This document shows, piece by piece, positions 1 through 11,100 of a stretch of 64,000 nt of DNA (positions within the stretch are counted from its first letter, which is position 1; the number at the start of each line of letters is the position of its first letter). Source of the stretch: Haberlea rhodopensis (lineage: Eukaryota; Streptophyta; Magnoliopsida; Lamiales; Gesneriaceae). A program made the position numbers and the translations under genes. The stretch is from the NCBI GenBank assembly GCA_907163345.1, contig CAJQUN010000416.1:62001-126000 (forward strand), in the 5' to 3' direction. The notes beneath the pieces are model-generated. The model was not told the DNA's origin. It did no database searches and was given only the letters and a program-made list of their open reading frames with translations.

Positions 1-368
1 AAAAATTGTTCCGATAATTAAAATCTCGGGTTCAACTGGTATTTATAGCAAAAATACCCCGAAATACTAATAGCCCCACAAATACATCATGATTCATTAA
101 AAATCATCTGTTTTCAAAAATTCTCTCTCTAACTCCAAAACCCCCTACCGGTGCCCACACAAAGCACCCGAGATTCCGAGTCACACTAAAAACCCAACTC
201 ATAGGTTTTCACCGAAATGAGAATACGATCTCAACCTCGGGTCCCAACTACTCACACAGACGAGCCCGGAAGGCCCAACACTTCGATTAAACTCCAAATT
301 GCCACGTAAAACAACTTTAGGGGTCATTAACACTCCGGGATTAACATCTATAATCCTTGGTCATCACA
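1..368 (-). mobile_element. Truncated LTR of the E1 family
   Basis: Closely matches one end of the E1 LTRs (17870-18230 and 24620-24975), ending in the same GGTCATCACA at 359-368, which is the TGTGATGACC start of the LTR on the minus strand. It runs off the left edge. The sequence right of 368 is not the polypurine tract found beside the E1 3' LTR, so this is either the 5' LTR of an element lying to the left or a solo LTR. It retains the TATA-like TATAAATA (minus, 40-47). Confidence 0.8.
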
Positions 369-779
369 AAAATAGTCGACGATCACGAGAAAAATCCACA
401 AGAAAGTATCAAGATAATTATTCACCTAACCCAACTCTTACAATTCTTTTCTCCATACATCTCTATGGTGACTGGTTCTCTGAATTTATTTAATATACTC
501 TCTCGAGCTATATTAAGTCTAACATCAAATTGCAACTAGTAACTCTCGTTCACGTAATTAACAATTTTATATTGAATGCGATTTATGAAAACCACTAACT
601 TTAGATTAAACAACCCAAAGCTATCACTCGTGTGTGATTTTATCTCTCGATCTCAATCTTTAACACACGGCATGAATTATTATATCGTATTATAATTTCA
701 TCTCTCGGTCTTTCTACCATTCAACTTTCATCCATCTTCACCTATTCATCCTAGGAATTGAAACAACCCAACAAGGCGA
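369..779 (+). repeat. Degenerate dispersed repeat, copy A
   Basis: Non-coding AT-rich repeat with recurring TCTCTCGATCTC and CTCTCTCGAGCT motifs. It aligns loosely with 1960-2540 (copy C), for example around 497-560 against 2107-2165, and in inverted orientation with 780-1607 (copy B). Its left end is cut by the LTR at 1-368. The family is not recognised; it may be a non-autonomous LTR element remnant. The short open frames at 299-539 have no recognisable domain. Confidence 0.5.
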
Positions 780-1607
780 TAAAAAGAGACGATCGAGAAG
801 GAAGCAAGAGAAGGAGTGAAGATCTACAACCGGAGTCGACGCTGGGAGTTTTTCTTTGTCTTTAAATTCTTAGTTTTGTTGTGTTTTGATTTATTATGAG
901 GAACTAATTTTATTTATCGAGGCTAGGCGAACATTTGTTATGAACCTTCGATTTGATGATTTAATGATTGAATTCTTATAGTTCTTTGCGTATGTTTTAT
1001 GTTCTTCATGCTTTTAGAGGATTGATCACCTTTGAATGATGTTAGTATCATAATTGAGATCGAGAGATGATTTTATGATACGGAATTAATAATTCATACC
1101 ATGGATTTAAGACCGAGATCGAGAGATGACGTCAAATACATGCGTGATAGCCATAGATATCTAGTAATCGAAAGCTAGGAGTTTTCATGGATCTTATGCA
1201 ATATCGAGTTGTTCAATGAGTGCACGAGAGTGACTTATTGCAATTTGATATTAGGTTTAATATAGATCGAGAGAGTATATTAGATAAATTTGGAGAACTC
1301 GTCACCTTAGAAATATTTGAATGTTCAATCGAGAATTGTAGAGAATTGCATTGGTGAGCCAAAGTCTCGATAATCTTCTGTAGTGGATTTTTCTCGTTTA
1401 CTTTTATTGACTTGGTTGGATTAGTAGTTTATATTAATTAATTAGTTGTTAATTATAAATTAATTATCGTAGGTTAAATATAGTTAAAAGACATCTTATT
1501 TGGTACTTACTTGTTAGTCCCTGTGGGTTCGACAATCCGTATCTTCCTATCTATACTAAAACTTGACACCGTGCACTTGCGGTCTAAAATCGCTAGATTG
1601 GATTTCC
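780..1607 (-). repeat. Degenerate dispersed repeat, copy B (inverted)
   Basis: Reverse-complement relative of copy C. The segment at about 1500-1590 (GTCCCTGTGGGTTCGACAA, then GTGCACTTGCGGT) is mirrored at about 1770-1860 (CCGCAAGTGCACGG, then TTGTCGAATCCACAAGGACT). Similarity continues outward through the GATCGAGAGATGA motifs at 1060-1130. B and C therefore form a large imperfect inverted repeat around 1608-1710. No coding capacity seen. Confidence 0.55.
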
Positions 1608-1710
1608 TGAAACAAACGAATAAACACCAAAAAACATAATATCATCCAGGAAAAAGTACGGAAAATGGGAAGAAATTACAGTTGAAAACACTTAAAATCT
1701 ACGCCTATCA
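1608..1710. repeat. 103-bp direct repeat, left copy
   Basis: Starts TGAAACAAACG and ends CGCCTATCA. A copy with one visible difference lies at 3099-3201. Both copies begin TG and end CA, as LTRs do, and 103 bp suits a TRIM-type terminal repeat. I find no PBS, polypurine tract or matching target-site duplication around the pair, so the LTR reading is tentative. Confidence 0.5.
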
Positions 1711-3098
1711 ACTCAAAAACTTGACCGCTTTATTTTTAAACAAAAGATATTTCAAAGAATAGTGTGAAGCGATTCTACCGCAAGTGCACGGTTGTCAAGT
1801 TTTAGTATAGTGAAAATTAAGTACGGGTTGTCGAATCCACAAGGACTTAACGTATAAGTACCAAATAAGATTAATAAAATTATATTTAGCCTACGATTAA
1901 CAAAGGTGATTAACTAAAGCCAAATTAGACTTAAAACTGAAAAATAAACAAGAAACAATAAAATGTATGGTTCCGGATATGCGAAGGTAAGTCACTCGAG
2001 AAATCTATCAAGCTCGTCGTTCAACTGTGTTATCTTTAAAGATTCAACTGAATTATCAAATTATCAACCAATTGATTCTAAAGATGAAAGGTTTTCGCTT
2101 TTATTCGATACACTCTCTCGAGCTGTAAAGAAACTAACATTAAATTAGAATAAGTCACTCTCGTGCACCTATTTACTAATTCAATATTGCATAAATCGTC
2201 AAAACCTTATAACTCTAAATCTCTCGATTCCAAGTTCTCACGTATGCGATATCATCTCTCGATCTCAATCATAACATACATCATAAATTAATGGAGCGTG
2301 TTACAACGTTATCTCTTGATCTCGGTTATAACTCTCAAATTAAATCAAAGCTAGCTAGACTTTGATCTACACAAACAATTAATTTATGAACAATAACAAT
2401 CAATGCGCTCAAACACAATTGAATCAATAATCAAACACAACAAAACTAAAACTCGATAAAATAAACTAGATTTAATTCAAATCAAATACATAAGAGTTTA
2501 ATTGTCTCTCGACCTCAAAAACATCAAATGGAATTGAAAATCAAAGAAATCAAAGTTTAGAAATACGATAAACGGTGGATGAATCCGTGCGTTGCACCGT
2601 GATTTCTTCTCTTGCTCCTTCCTTGCACTCCGGAATGGATTGGCTCGACTTTGGACGAAGAACGGAGATTGAATCTCCTTTGGAGGCGTTAGGCGGCGGC
2701 TAGGGCTGCTTATTTTTGACCTAAATCACGTCTGGTATCGTCTCCCTTGGAATGGAATTGATTTATCCTTTTATACCTCAAAAATCATTTCAAAAATGGA
2801 AGATAAGATTTTCCCGGATTTGCGTCTCGATCGATCGAGATTTGTGTGATCGATCGGTGCACTGTTCATGTCAGCCTTTGAAACTCACTGCCTCGCTCGA
2901 TCGATCGAGATTTTCTTCCGATCGATCGAGACTTCAATAAAATTGGTTTGAAGTTTCTGCCTTGGTCGATCGATCGAGAAATAATCTCGATCGATCGAGA
3001 TTCCTAGAATCTTACTTCCTCAATTTCAACTCTTTCTCGCCTCGATTTCGCCCGTTATCTTCATAATAGCTCATTTCTTCCATTCCCGATCTAATTCT
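1711..3098 (+). repeat. Degenerate dispersed repeat, copy C, and interior between 103-bp repeats
   Basis: The first 900 bp or so are the plus-oriented partner of inverted copy B. The rest holds a TCGATCGATCGA cluster (2820-3003). Frames at 1963-2148 and 2752-2940 lie in these repeats and have no recognisable domain. The segment is bracketed by the two 103-bp repeats. Confidence 0.5.
2820..3003. repeat. TCGATCGATCGA palindrome cluster
   Basis: Six sites with the core GATCGATCG in about 180 bp, most as the palindrome TCGATCGATCGA flanked by CT and AG (CTCGATCGATCGAG). The same core recurs inside both E2 LTRs (7136-7350, 13901-14115), although the surrounding sequence is different. Confidence 0.8.
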
Positions 3099-3201
3099 TG
3101 AAACAAACGAATAAACACCAAAAAGCATAATATCATCCAGGAAAAAGTACGGAAAATGGGAAGAAATTACAGTTGAAAACACTTAAAATCTACGCCTATC
3201 A
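3099..3201. repeat. 103-bp direct repeat, right copy
   Basis: Near-identical to 1608-1710. It ends exactly where the E3 LTR remnant begins (3202), so this repeat marks the breakpoint that removed the E3 5' end. Confidence 0.55.
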
Positions 3202-3313
3202 AGCTTTGGTTCGATTTTTTACTAGCATTTTGGAAGGGTTGCTAATGTGGTTCGATTTTTGGACTTGAAGGTGATATCTTGGTTGGTTTTGTGTGAATTA
3301 AAGGGAATGGTGC

Positions 3314-3412
3314 ATCTGTGTATGGTGTGGGTCGTGTACACTGTGGGCGTGTGTGTACTGTGTGTGCATGTGCGTGTGCTGCTAGGTGTGTGTGTGTGTG
3401 TTATACATGTGT
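3314..3412 (+). repeat. GT-rich microsatellite
   Basis: Interrupted (GT)n tract, with its longest pure run at about 3386-3400. It lies in the E3 LTR remnant. Confidence 0.8.
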
Positions 3413-4810
3413 TAGTGGGTGTTGTAAGGCTTTATGCATTGATTCTTACATGTTGGTATGTGGTTCCAACTTGTAGTTTGGTATCTAAGTGATGATTACA
3501 TGTTTGGAGGTTCTATGCCTATAATTATATGTATTGGAGTATATATATATGCTATGAATTGTTAGGGGTCTAATTATAACTCCCTTTAATGAATGGTTGA
3601 TTGTTGAGAATAAATTGTTAAATTATGTCTTGGCTTAGTATTATTGTTGGTTAAAAGATGAAGACTAAAATCATGCATGGAAGGTGTTTGTGAATATGCT
3701 TAAATGTGATTCAAGTGTGGGTCTAAGCCTTGTTGTAGGTGGTGAAAAGAATTAACTTCTATGGCTTGTAACCATGGTAATAGTGTTGGTGGGAGTTGGA
3801 CTATGGTGCGGGATGTGTTATCTTTGGAAGTATGTGTAGTGTGTAAATAAATGGGTTAGATACATGCTACTATGTGTTAACATGGAATATAGTTTATGGT
3901 GATGTATATGTTTGAATGTGTATCATGACATGTATTGTTGACTTATGTCACTTTATTGAATTACTACTCTTAGTAGTGAGTTCTAAATCAAGAATTATGG
4001 AACCAATGCATCTTTTATTTATTTAGAGTTGAATTTAAAGCAATAAAGGATCTTATGTTATGATTAAGGGAATTTGATATAAATTATGGAATATCTTATA
4101 AACATGGATTCTTCCTTTCATGTCTTGGTTTGAATCACCTCGGTGTGGGTTTGAATGTTTGGAAATGTTAATTGGCTTAATTGGATTGTTTTAGTTAGAC
4201 ACTAGTTGGATGTTATTATGCATACACCCTTGCACTTCCTTTCCTCTGTTGGACTGGTGTGTCTAGTGAACTGCTATGTGAGTTGGGCGTGATCTTGCAC
4301 GTATGGGTGTGTGTATCCTGCATCATGTGTGTGATGTAGCGGATGATGGGAGAAAATGGGGTTTTGCATCACCAATGAAATATCATGATTCATGTGAAGA
4401 TGTGTGCATCAAAGTATTGATTATGATTTGATTCATAATATTGAGTTATTGTTTTGTAATATGGAAATGAAAGTAAGAACTAATGATGGATATTCATTGC
4501 TTGGATTATGAGCTAATATTGAATTGATATTCGATATAGACTCTTCAGGAGACTTCGGACGTTGATGATAGCTTGTTCATGTTGTCTACTATAAGGTACG
4601 TGGTGACGTACGAGCACGTATATCTAGTATCTATACATTCATGTATACATGCAATTTTGAATATGATGATTCAGGTAAGTGTTTGACTTTAATAATTGAG
4701 TTTCATATACGAGTTATGGGGGACACGTAGTGGTACGTGATCCGATTTTACTTGTTGAGTAGTGATGCCGTGGGCATGAGCGATATAAGAAAGTATCGAG
4801 AATGATAGTG

Positions 4811-4850
4811 GGATAACCAGGTTTACATTGGGATAACCAGGTTTACATTG
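4811..4850 (+). repeat. 20-bp perfect tandem duplication
   Basis: GGATAACCAGGTTTACATTG occurs twice back to back inside the E3 LTR. Confidence 0.95.
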
Positions 4851-5748
4851 ATGTTGAACTATTTATGTTTGAGCATAAATAATATATTGTCATTGTATTG
4901 AATTCATAAGCGTTGTTGAGTATCACATTTTCAGTGATAATACTAAACTTGACATCATGAAGGTGCGTGAGTTTGAAACAGGAACAGTGTGTGGAAGCTA
5001 TACAAATTCGGAATTGTACAGGGAGTATATTTTATGAGTTTTGAATAATCTAAATTGTTGCATTATGATTTTGTATGTTGTTTTGTGATTGAATATTGAG
5101 TTGGAGTGAGCTCACCCTGTGTGGGGGCTGTTTCTGTTAAAACAGGTACAACAAGTACGATGCTGCCTTGGGGTGCTAGGCTCGAACCTTGTTGGATAAT
5201 GCTTCCAGAAGCGTAATATGATATTGAGCCGATATACGAGATTGAGTGGTTGGTATATATACTAATTATGCATCCGGGTGAGTATCCGTTATTCGTTGCT
5301 CTTCTGTGAGCACTTGTATCTGTATATGGACTGTATAAGGGTGTTGAAACCCACTTTTGTTGTCTTATTAGTGTGGTGTCTTCCCTGGCTGGGAATTTAC
5401 TTAGTGTTTCTGTATTCTGTTTAGTATTGTGTTGTCCCCGGTCGGGAGTTATGTTATGTGATGTGTTTTTTATTTCCGGATAGCTCAGTTATGGGGAGAC
5501 TCTGCCCAATTTTTTATAAAATAACCCAAAATGTAAAAAGTGGCGTAATGGGTATGGTATTGGGCGAAATCTTTGAGTCTATTTGTTGGTATAGATGATT
5601 ATATAATGTTGAACATTATTTATGTCATTGGATTATGGGAAACATGTAATTTTTCTTTTTAAAGAATGAAAAGAAAATGAAAAAATTATACACATACGAC
5701 GTCATAAATGAACTAATGACGAGTTTAAGTATTGGGGCCTTACATTAG

Positions 5749-5760
5749 TGGTATCAGAGC
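5749..5760 (+). other. Primer binding site of E3 (tRNA-iMet)
   Basis: TGGTATCAGAGC is complementary to the 3' end of plant initiator tRNA-Met. It lies four bases after the LTR terminus TTACA, fixing E3 orientation as plus. Confidence 0.9.
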
Positions 5761-6022
5761 AGTGGTTGCTCATTGGGGCTGTTAAGGGCCTAGGAACTTG
5801 TTGATAGGAATTGGTAGCACATATTTATACATGATGGTATTAATGTTGTGTGACACAACTAATTGCTTATGTGCTTTTACGATATGGAAAATGGTATTAC
5901 TAATCATTATGGTTGCAGGAATCGTGTAGAGTGAGATGGGATGGCATTAACGGTAATGTCTGGCACTCCATATGTTATGTGCTAAGGAATCTGATTTTGT
6001 AGGAAAATCAGGAAATGGGAAA

Positions 6023-6027
6023 TGTGA
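6023..6027. repeat. E2 target-site duplication, left (TGTGA)
   Basis: Five-base copy matching 14866-14870, immediately outside the E2 LTR ends. Confidence 0.9.
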
Positions 6028-6609
6028 TGTAAGGACCCTAATCCTTAAGTGCGGATCAAAGGCATAAATAGAGCTAATATAAATGATCAGAGTGAATTAA
6101 TCGTGTTGAGTCTATGAGCTTTAAGAATTACATGCCAAAATGAGGACTATCAATGGATTAATTACATTCCCCATCAAAAGAATGTTATCAACTATAGTTT
6201 TACACTACTCCTAGAGTAGACACTATACAAAATAATCCTGTCCTTCATCTACCAAAAGTGCTCTTCAAGCTCACTGTCTCAACCCGTCTTAGCCCCTTTC
6301 ATATCATGCCAAGAGTACCTACAAGGACAACCCCCCAAACATGAGCAATAATATCATTCATATTCAACACAATATGAATATAAAGCGTAAATTCATAAAA
6401 CACAATTAAAACACTTCCTGTTTTCCCATGCATTTCAAAACGCTTCCAGTTTGGTTGTCCCTGTACCATAACTCATGAGTATAATCAATAGCTTATTTTT
6501 AATGGTCTAGACATGTCATGACATAATACCATCTCATCAATACCAAATACCAGTCACCAATCCCTAGTCTGTCCATCACAATGTATTTTAATGCCCCTCG
6601 CTTATTTAC

Positions 6610-6765
6610 ATATAGGCGGCATATAATAACCTCGCTTCAATGGACATGCGGTACTCCCACCCCTCGCCTCACATTGAGCGGCAAATATTCTTTCCTCGCC
6701 CTATATGATAACCACGCTCAAATGTGACATGCGGCGCTCCCACCCCTCGCTTCACATTTAGCGGA
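6610..6765 (-). repeat. E2 LTR hairpin tract (3' copy)
   Basis: Two stem-loops stand out. One pairs AAATGTG (6720-6726) with CACATTT (6753-6759) outside GCG (6731-6733) and CGC (6748-6750). The other pairs CAATG (6638-6642) with CATTG (6672-6676) outside GCG (6648-6650) and CGC (6665-6667). The loops share CTCCCACCCCT. The same tract lies in the 5' LTR at about 13375-13530. Confidence 0.65.
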
Positions 6766-7135
6766 ACCAAAACAAATAGCGGCAAGCATTAAACTCATCA
6801 AGGGATGACCACGACTCATGGGATGTGCACCAATAATCATATGCATCTACAATCATCATGCATAATTCAACATGTATTTGCATCCACAATGCATAATCAC
6901 ATATATACTCGCATCCACAATGCATAAACAATGAGTATATTAGATACATGTACCGTTGGGTGCCCGTACGTCCTCTACGTACCTTTCCAAAAAGTAGGTG
7001 TGGTATGACTTCAATTCCTTGGTTGTGTCGCCACCTGGGATGGTTCTACATATTCACACAAATCAATATTAGAACCCAATAATAGTCCAATACCAAAAAT
7101 CCTACAATAAAATCCAAAAACACCATTTTTGGTGT

Positions 7136-7350
7136 CTCGCGGTCGATCGCCATACAGCCCCGATTGATCGCGAGACCACACTGCCTCGAGCAACAAAAAT
7201 TTACAATCCGCGATCGATCGCTGAGTTTGCGCCGATCGATCGCGACCTCGCCGATCGATCGCGCCAAACTCGCGATCGATCGCTGAAGGCTACTGCCTTC
7301 AGCCCTTGCAGCTCGCGATCGATCGCTGGAGGCGCCGATCGATCGCCGAG
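7136..7350. repeat. CGATCGATCG palindrome cluster in E2 3' LTR
   Basis: Eight sites in 215 bp, six of them perfect CGATCGATCG, often extended to GCGATCGATCGC. Spacing is irregular. Two sites are altered (GGTCGATCG, GATTGATCG) where the 5' LTR copy is intact. Confidence 0.9.
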
Positions 7351-8100
7351 TCTTGCACATGCGATTTTCGGGCACTATTCACCCATCTCCTTCCCCAACC
7401 CAAACAAACTCATATATTCAAACATCAACCATACCAAATCACTACAAATCTTCAATAAACAACATCATACAACCATAAATCTAACACTCACCCAAAAATA
7501 ACACCAACTCATACAAACCCATTTCAAAACCCTTCAAACCATTTCAAACTCAATTAAAATACTTCAAAACTAACAATGAGGTATCCATACCTCTTGGGGA
7601 TCTCAAATCTCCCAATAAACTCAACAAAACAAGATTTTTGGAAGGATTTCCTTTACCCTTGAGCACCAACTCGAAAATGGAAAAAGGAAGGGTTTGGGAG
7701 GTGTTATTTGGGAAAGTTGAAAAGTGATAGTGAAATGTATGGTGGGGGTTTGGGGTAATAAAGTGGGTTAATTAATTAAAATGCATTCTACAATCCCATG
7801 GTGTATAAAACACCCCAACATGATATTTTTAAAAGCATTAATCAAAAATGCACCAAATATCAATTAAACTCATGATTTCCAATTAATTGCTAACCATGGC
7901 AAATAAATCATGCTAATAACAATTTTTCCCAACATGTACAACATACACCCTGAAATGCACCCCCGGGTCATCCTTTCCATGTGACCATGCATTTCCACAC
8001 ATAAGTAAATCCAGCACATAATCAATTAATTACCATCATAATTAATCATATAAACACAATTAATGCCCAAATTGCAATTAATCATTTCGGGGATATCACA

Positions 8101-8116
8101 ATACTCCCCTACTTAT
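8101..8116 (-). other. E2 polypurine tract
   Basis: On the minus strand AAGTAGGGGAGTAT directly precedes the 3' LTR start TGTGATATCC, the position expected for plus-strand priming. Confidence 0.8.
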
Positions 8117-8160
8117 TAGATTTCGTCCTCGAAATCACATGCACTTACCCCAAAGAGAAA

Positions 8161-11100
8161 CTAAACATAACCACATACCAGAGAATAGTTCTGGGTAGTG
8201 CTGCACCATATGCCGCTCCGTCTCCCATGTAGCCTCTCGACACCCCTGCGATCCCACTGAACCTTGATCATAGGTATCACTTTGTTCCGAAGTCTGCGGT
8301 CTGCGCGATCCAGAATTCGAATAGGCCGTTCCACATAAGACACATCGGACTCTAACTGAACTTCGGAAGGCTGTAACACATGAGATGGATCCGGCTCATA
8401 CTTCCGCAACATCGATACATGAAATACATCATGTATACCAGATAAAGAAGGCGACAGAGCTAGTCGGTAAGTTAAGGTGCCAATGCGCTGCAAAATCTCG
8501 TACGGTCCAACATACCTCGGAGACAGTTTCCCGCGCATCCCAAATCGCACAACGCCTCTGAAAGGCGAGATCTTCAAAAAGACCTTATCTCCCAACTGAA
8601 ATTCCAACGGTCTCCGCCGTTTGTTCGCGTAAGCTGCCTGTCTGTCCTGGGCTGCTTTCATTTTCTGCCTTATCATCTTTATCTTTTCTTCCATTTCCCG
8701 AACCAACTCTGGTCCTCCGACCGATTTGCGGTCCAGATCATCCCAACACAAGGGTGATCTACACCGTCTGCCATAAAGAGCTTCAAAATGAGCCATCTGA
8801 ATACTCGCCTGGTAGCTATTATTATAAGAGAACTCTACCAAAGGCACTGAATCTTGCCAAGAAACATCAAACTCCAAAACACAAGCTCTCAACATGTCCT
8901 CGAGCGTCTGGATAGTACGCTCGGTCTGGCCATCCGTCTGAGGATGATAAGCAGTGCTCAATCTGACTTCAGTTCCCAAGGCTGACTGAAGACCTTCCCA
9001 AAAATGAGATGTGAATCGCGGATCTCGATCCGACACTATGGAAATGGGGATCCCATGCAATCTCACCACATCTCGAATGTACAACTGCGCCATCCACAAA
9101 AAGGTGAAAGTCATGCTATAGGGGATGAAATGAGCTACCTTAGTCAATCGATCCACAATCACCCAAATAGCATCAAAGCCTGAAGTACTCCTCGGCAGGT
9201 GAGTCACGAAGTCCATGGAAATGTGTTCCCACTTCCACTTCGGTATCTCCAAGCTTCTCAACTCGCCGCCAGGTCTCTGTCTCTCTGCCTTAACTTGCTG
9301 GCAGATCAAACACCTCTTAACAAAAGCGACGACATCAGATTTCATCCTCTTCCACCAAAACTGACCACGTAGATCTTTATACATCTTCTTCCCGCCTGGG
9401 TGGATGCTAAGTCTGCTACTATGAGCTCGCTCCAAGATCCCTCTACGCAACTCCGGCGTACTCGGAACCACCCAACGGTCACCCAATCTCAAAGATCCGT
9501 CATCGGCCACTCTGAATTTCGTTGGCTGACCAAGATGTACTAAAGATAACCACCTCTGAACCTCATCATCTGACCTCTGAGCTCTCCTGATGTTCTCATA
9601 GATATCTGGCTCAGCTAACAGGGTCGATACATACACAGGTGATGCATCAATGTCAAAATCATAGCCCAGATGGCAATAGGAGGTCATCATGGCTGACAAG
9701 TGGATGACGTCCTCAGCAGAACTCCTCACTTTCCGGCTCAAAGCGTCTGCTGTCAAATTAGCTTTTCCGGGATGGTACTCAATCTCACAATCATAGTCTT
9801 TGAGTAAGTCCATCCACCTCCTCTGCCTCATGTTCAGCTCTGCCTGAGTGAATAAAAACTTGAGGCTCTTGTGATCCGTGTAAATGGTAAACGAAGTACC
9901 ATACAAATAATGTCTCCAAATCTTCAGGGCGAAGATGATAGCTGCCAGTTCCAAGTCATGGACTGGGTATCTCGTCTCATGCGGCTTCAACTGCCTCGAT
10001 GCATAAGCTACCACATGCCTATCATGCATCAGTACACACCCAAGGCCCTGAAGTGATGCATCGGTATACAAAACAAATCTGGAGTTCTCCGTAGGGATCA
10101 CTAACACTGGCGCCGTCGTCAAACGGTGCTTCAACTCCTGGAAGCTCTCCTCACAAGCTTCTGACCAAAAGAAAGGTACTCCTTTCTGGGTCAACTGTGT
10201 CAACGGCTTGGCAATCTTCGAAAAGCCCTCGACGAAGCGTCGATAATATCCGGCCAAACCAAGGAAGCTCCGAATCTTAGGCACAGAAGTGGGGGCAGCC
10301 CACTCCATCACAGCTTCAATCTTCCTAGGATCCACTGATATCCCGCTGCTCGATATGACATGCCCCAGAAATACTACACTGCTCAACCAAAACTCACACT
10401 TACTGAGCTTGGCATACAACTGGTGATCTCGAAGAATCTGGAGCACTGTCCTCAAGTGTTTCGCGTGCTCTTCCTCACTCCGGGAATAGATGAGAATGTC
10501 TTCAATAAATACAATGACGAACTGATCAAGATACGGCTGAAACACTCTGTTCATCAAGCTCATAAAGACCGCTGGAGCATTCGTCACACCGAACGGCATC
10601 ACTAAGAACTCATAATGTCCATATCGAGTCCGGAACGCTGTCTTCTGTACATCTTCCTCTCTGACTGGAATCTGATGGTACCCGGATCTCAAATCAATCT
10701 TGCTATACAGTCTGGTACCTTGCAACTGATCGAACAAATCATCAATCCTTGGGAGAGGATATTTGTTCTTTACTGTGGCTTTATTCAGTTGCCGGTAATC
10801 GATGCACAACCTCATCGAGCCATCCTTCTTCTTCACAAAGAGAACCGGTGCGCCCCATGGCGATACGCTCGGGCGTATATATCCTTTGTCAAGGAGCTCC
10901 TGCAACTGCTCCTTCAACTCTCTCAACTCTGCCGGTGCCATCCTGTAAGGTGCACGAGAGATAGCGGATGTCCCTGGTAACAACTCGATCCCAAACTCAA
11001 CTTCCCTAGCCGGTGGGAATCCTGGGATCTCTTCTGGGAATACATCAGCAAACTCTGCTACCACCGGTACATCCTCAACTCTCAATTCCTTATTCTTCCC

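Larger units (their letters stand above)
3202..5744 (+). mobile_element. E3 5' LTR, 5'-truncated
   Basis: Ends GGGGCCTTACA directly before a plus-strand PBS, as the minus-strand ends of E1 and E2 do. The stretch 5330-5545 (CCCACTTTTGTTG, GTGGTGTCTTCCCTGGCTGG, GGGGAGACTCTGCCCAA) matches the E1 LTRs in reverse complement, so E3 is a diverged relative in the opposite orientation. The left end lacks the TG start and the promoter-proximal part with the TATA box present in E1. The GT-rich frame at 3247-3492 is low complexity. No protein is encoded. Confidence 0.8.
5745..6027 (+). mobile_element. E3 internal leader, first segment
   Basis: Untranslated leader after the PBS. The stretch around 5935-6010 (TGTCTGGCACTCC, GTTATGTGC) matches the minus strand of E1 at about 22080-22130, so the E1 and E3 leaders are homologous. 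It is interrupted at 6027 by E2 and resumes at 14871. Confidence 0.8.
6028..8100 (-). repeat. E2 3' LTR
   Basis: TGTGATATCC...CCTTACA on the minus strand. Near-identical to 12793-14865. It contains a GCGG...CTCGC hairpin region (about 6610-6765) and a CGATCGATCG cluster (7136-7350). The short frames inside it (6758-6949, 7011-7375) recur in the other LTR and are not genes. Confidence 0.95.

Noticed and set aside
3247..3492. 81-residue valine/cysteine-rich frame
   Set aside because: Translation of a GT microsatellite in the E3 LTR.
7011..7375. 109-residue frame rich in DRSR (and its copy at 13811-14140)
   Set aside because: Translation of the CGATCGATCG cluster in the E2 LTRs; the repeated residues reflect the DNA palindrome and not a protein.
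9871..10980. Plus-strand frames of 61-121 residues
   Set aside because: Antisense shadows of the E2 reverse transcriptase and RNase H coding region.
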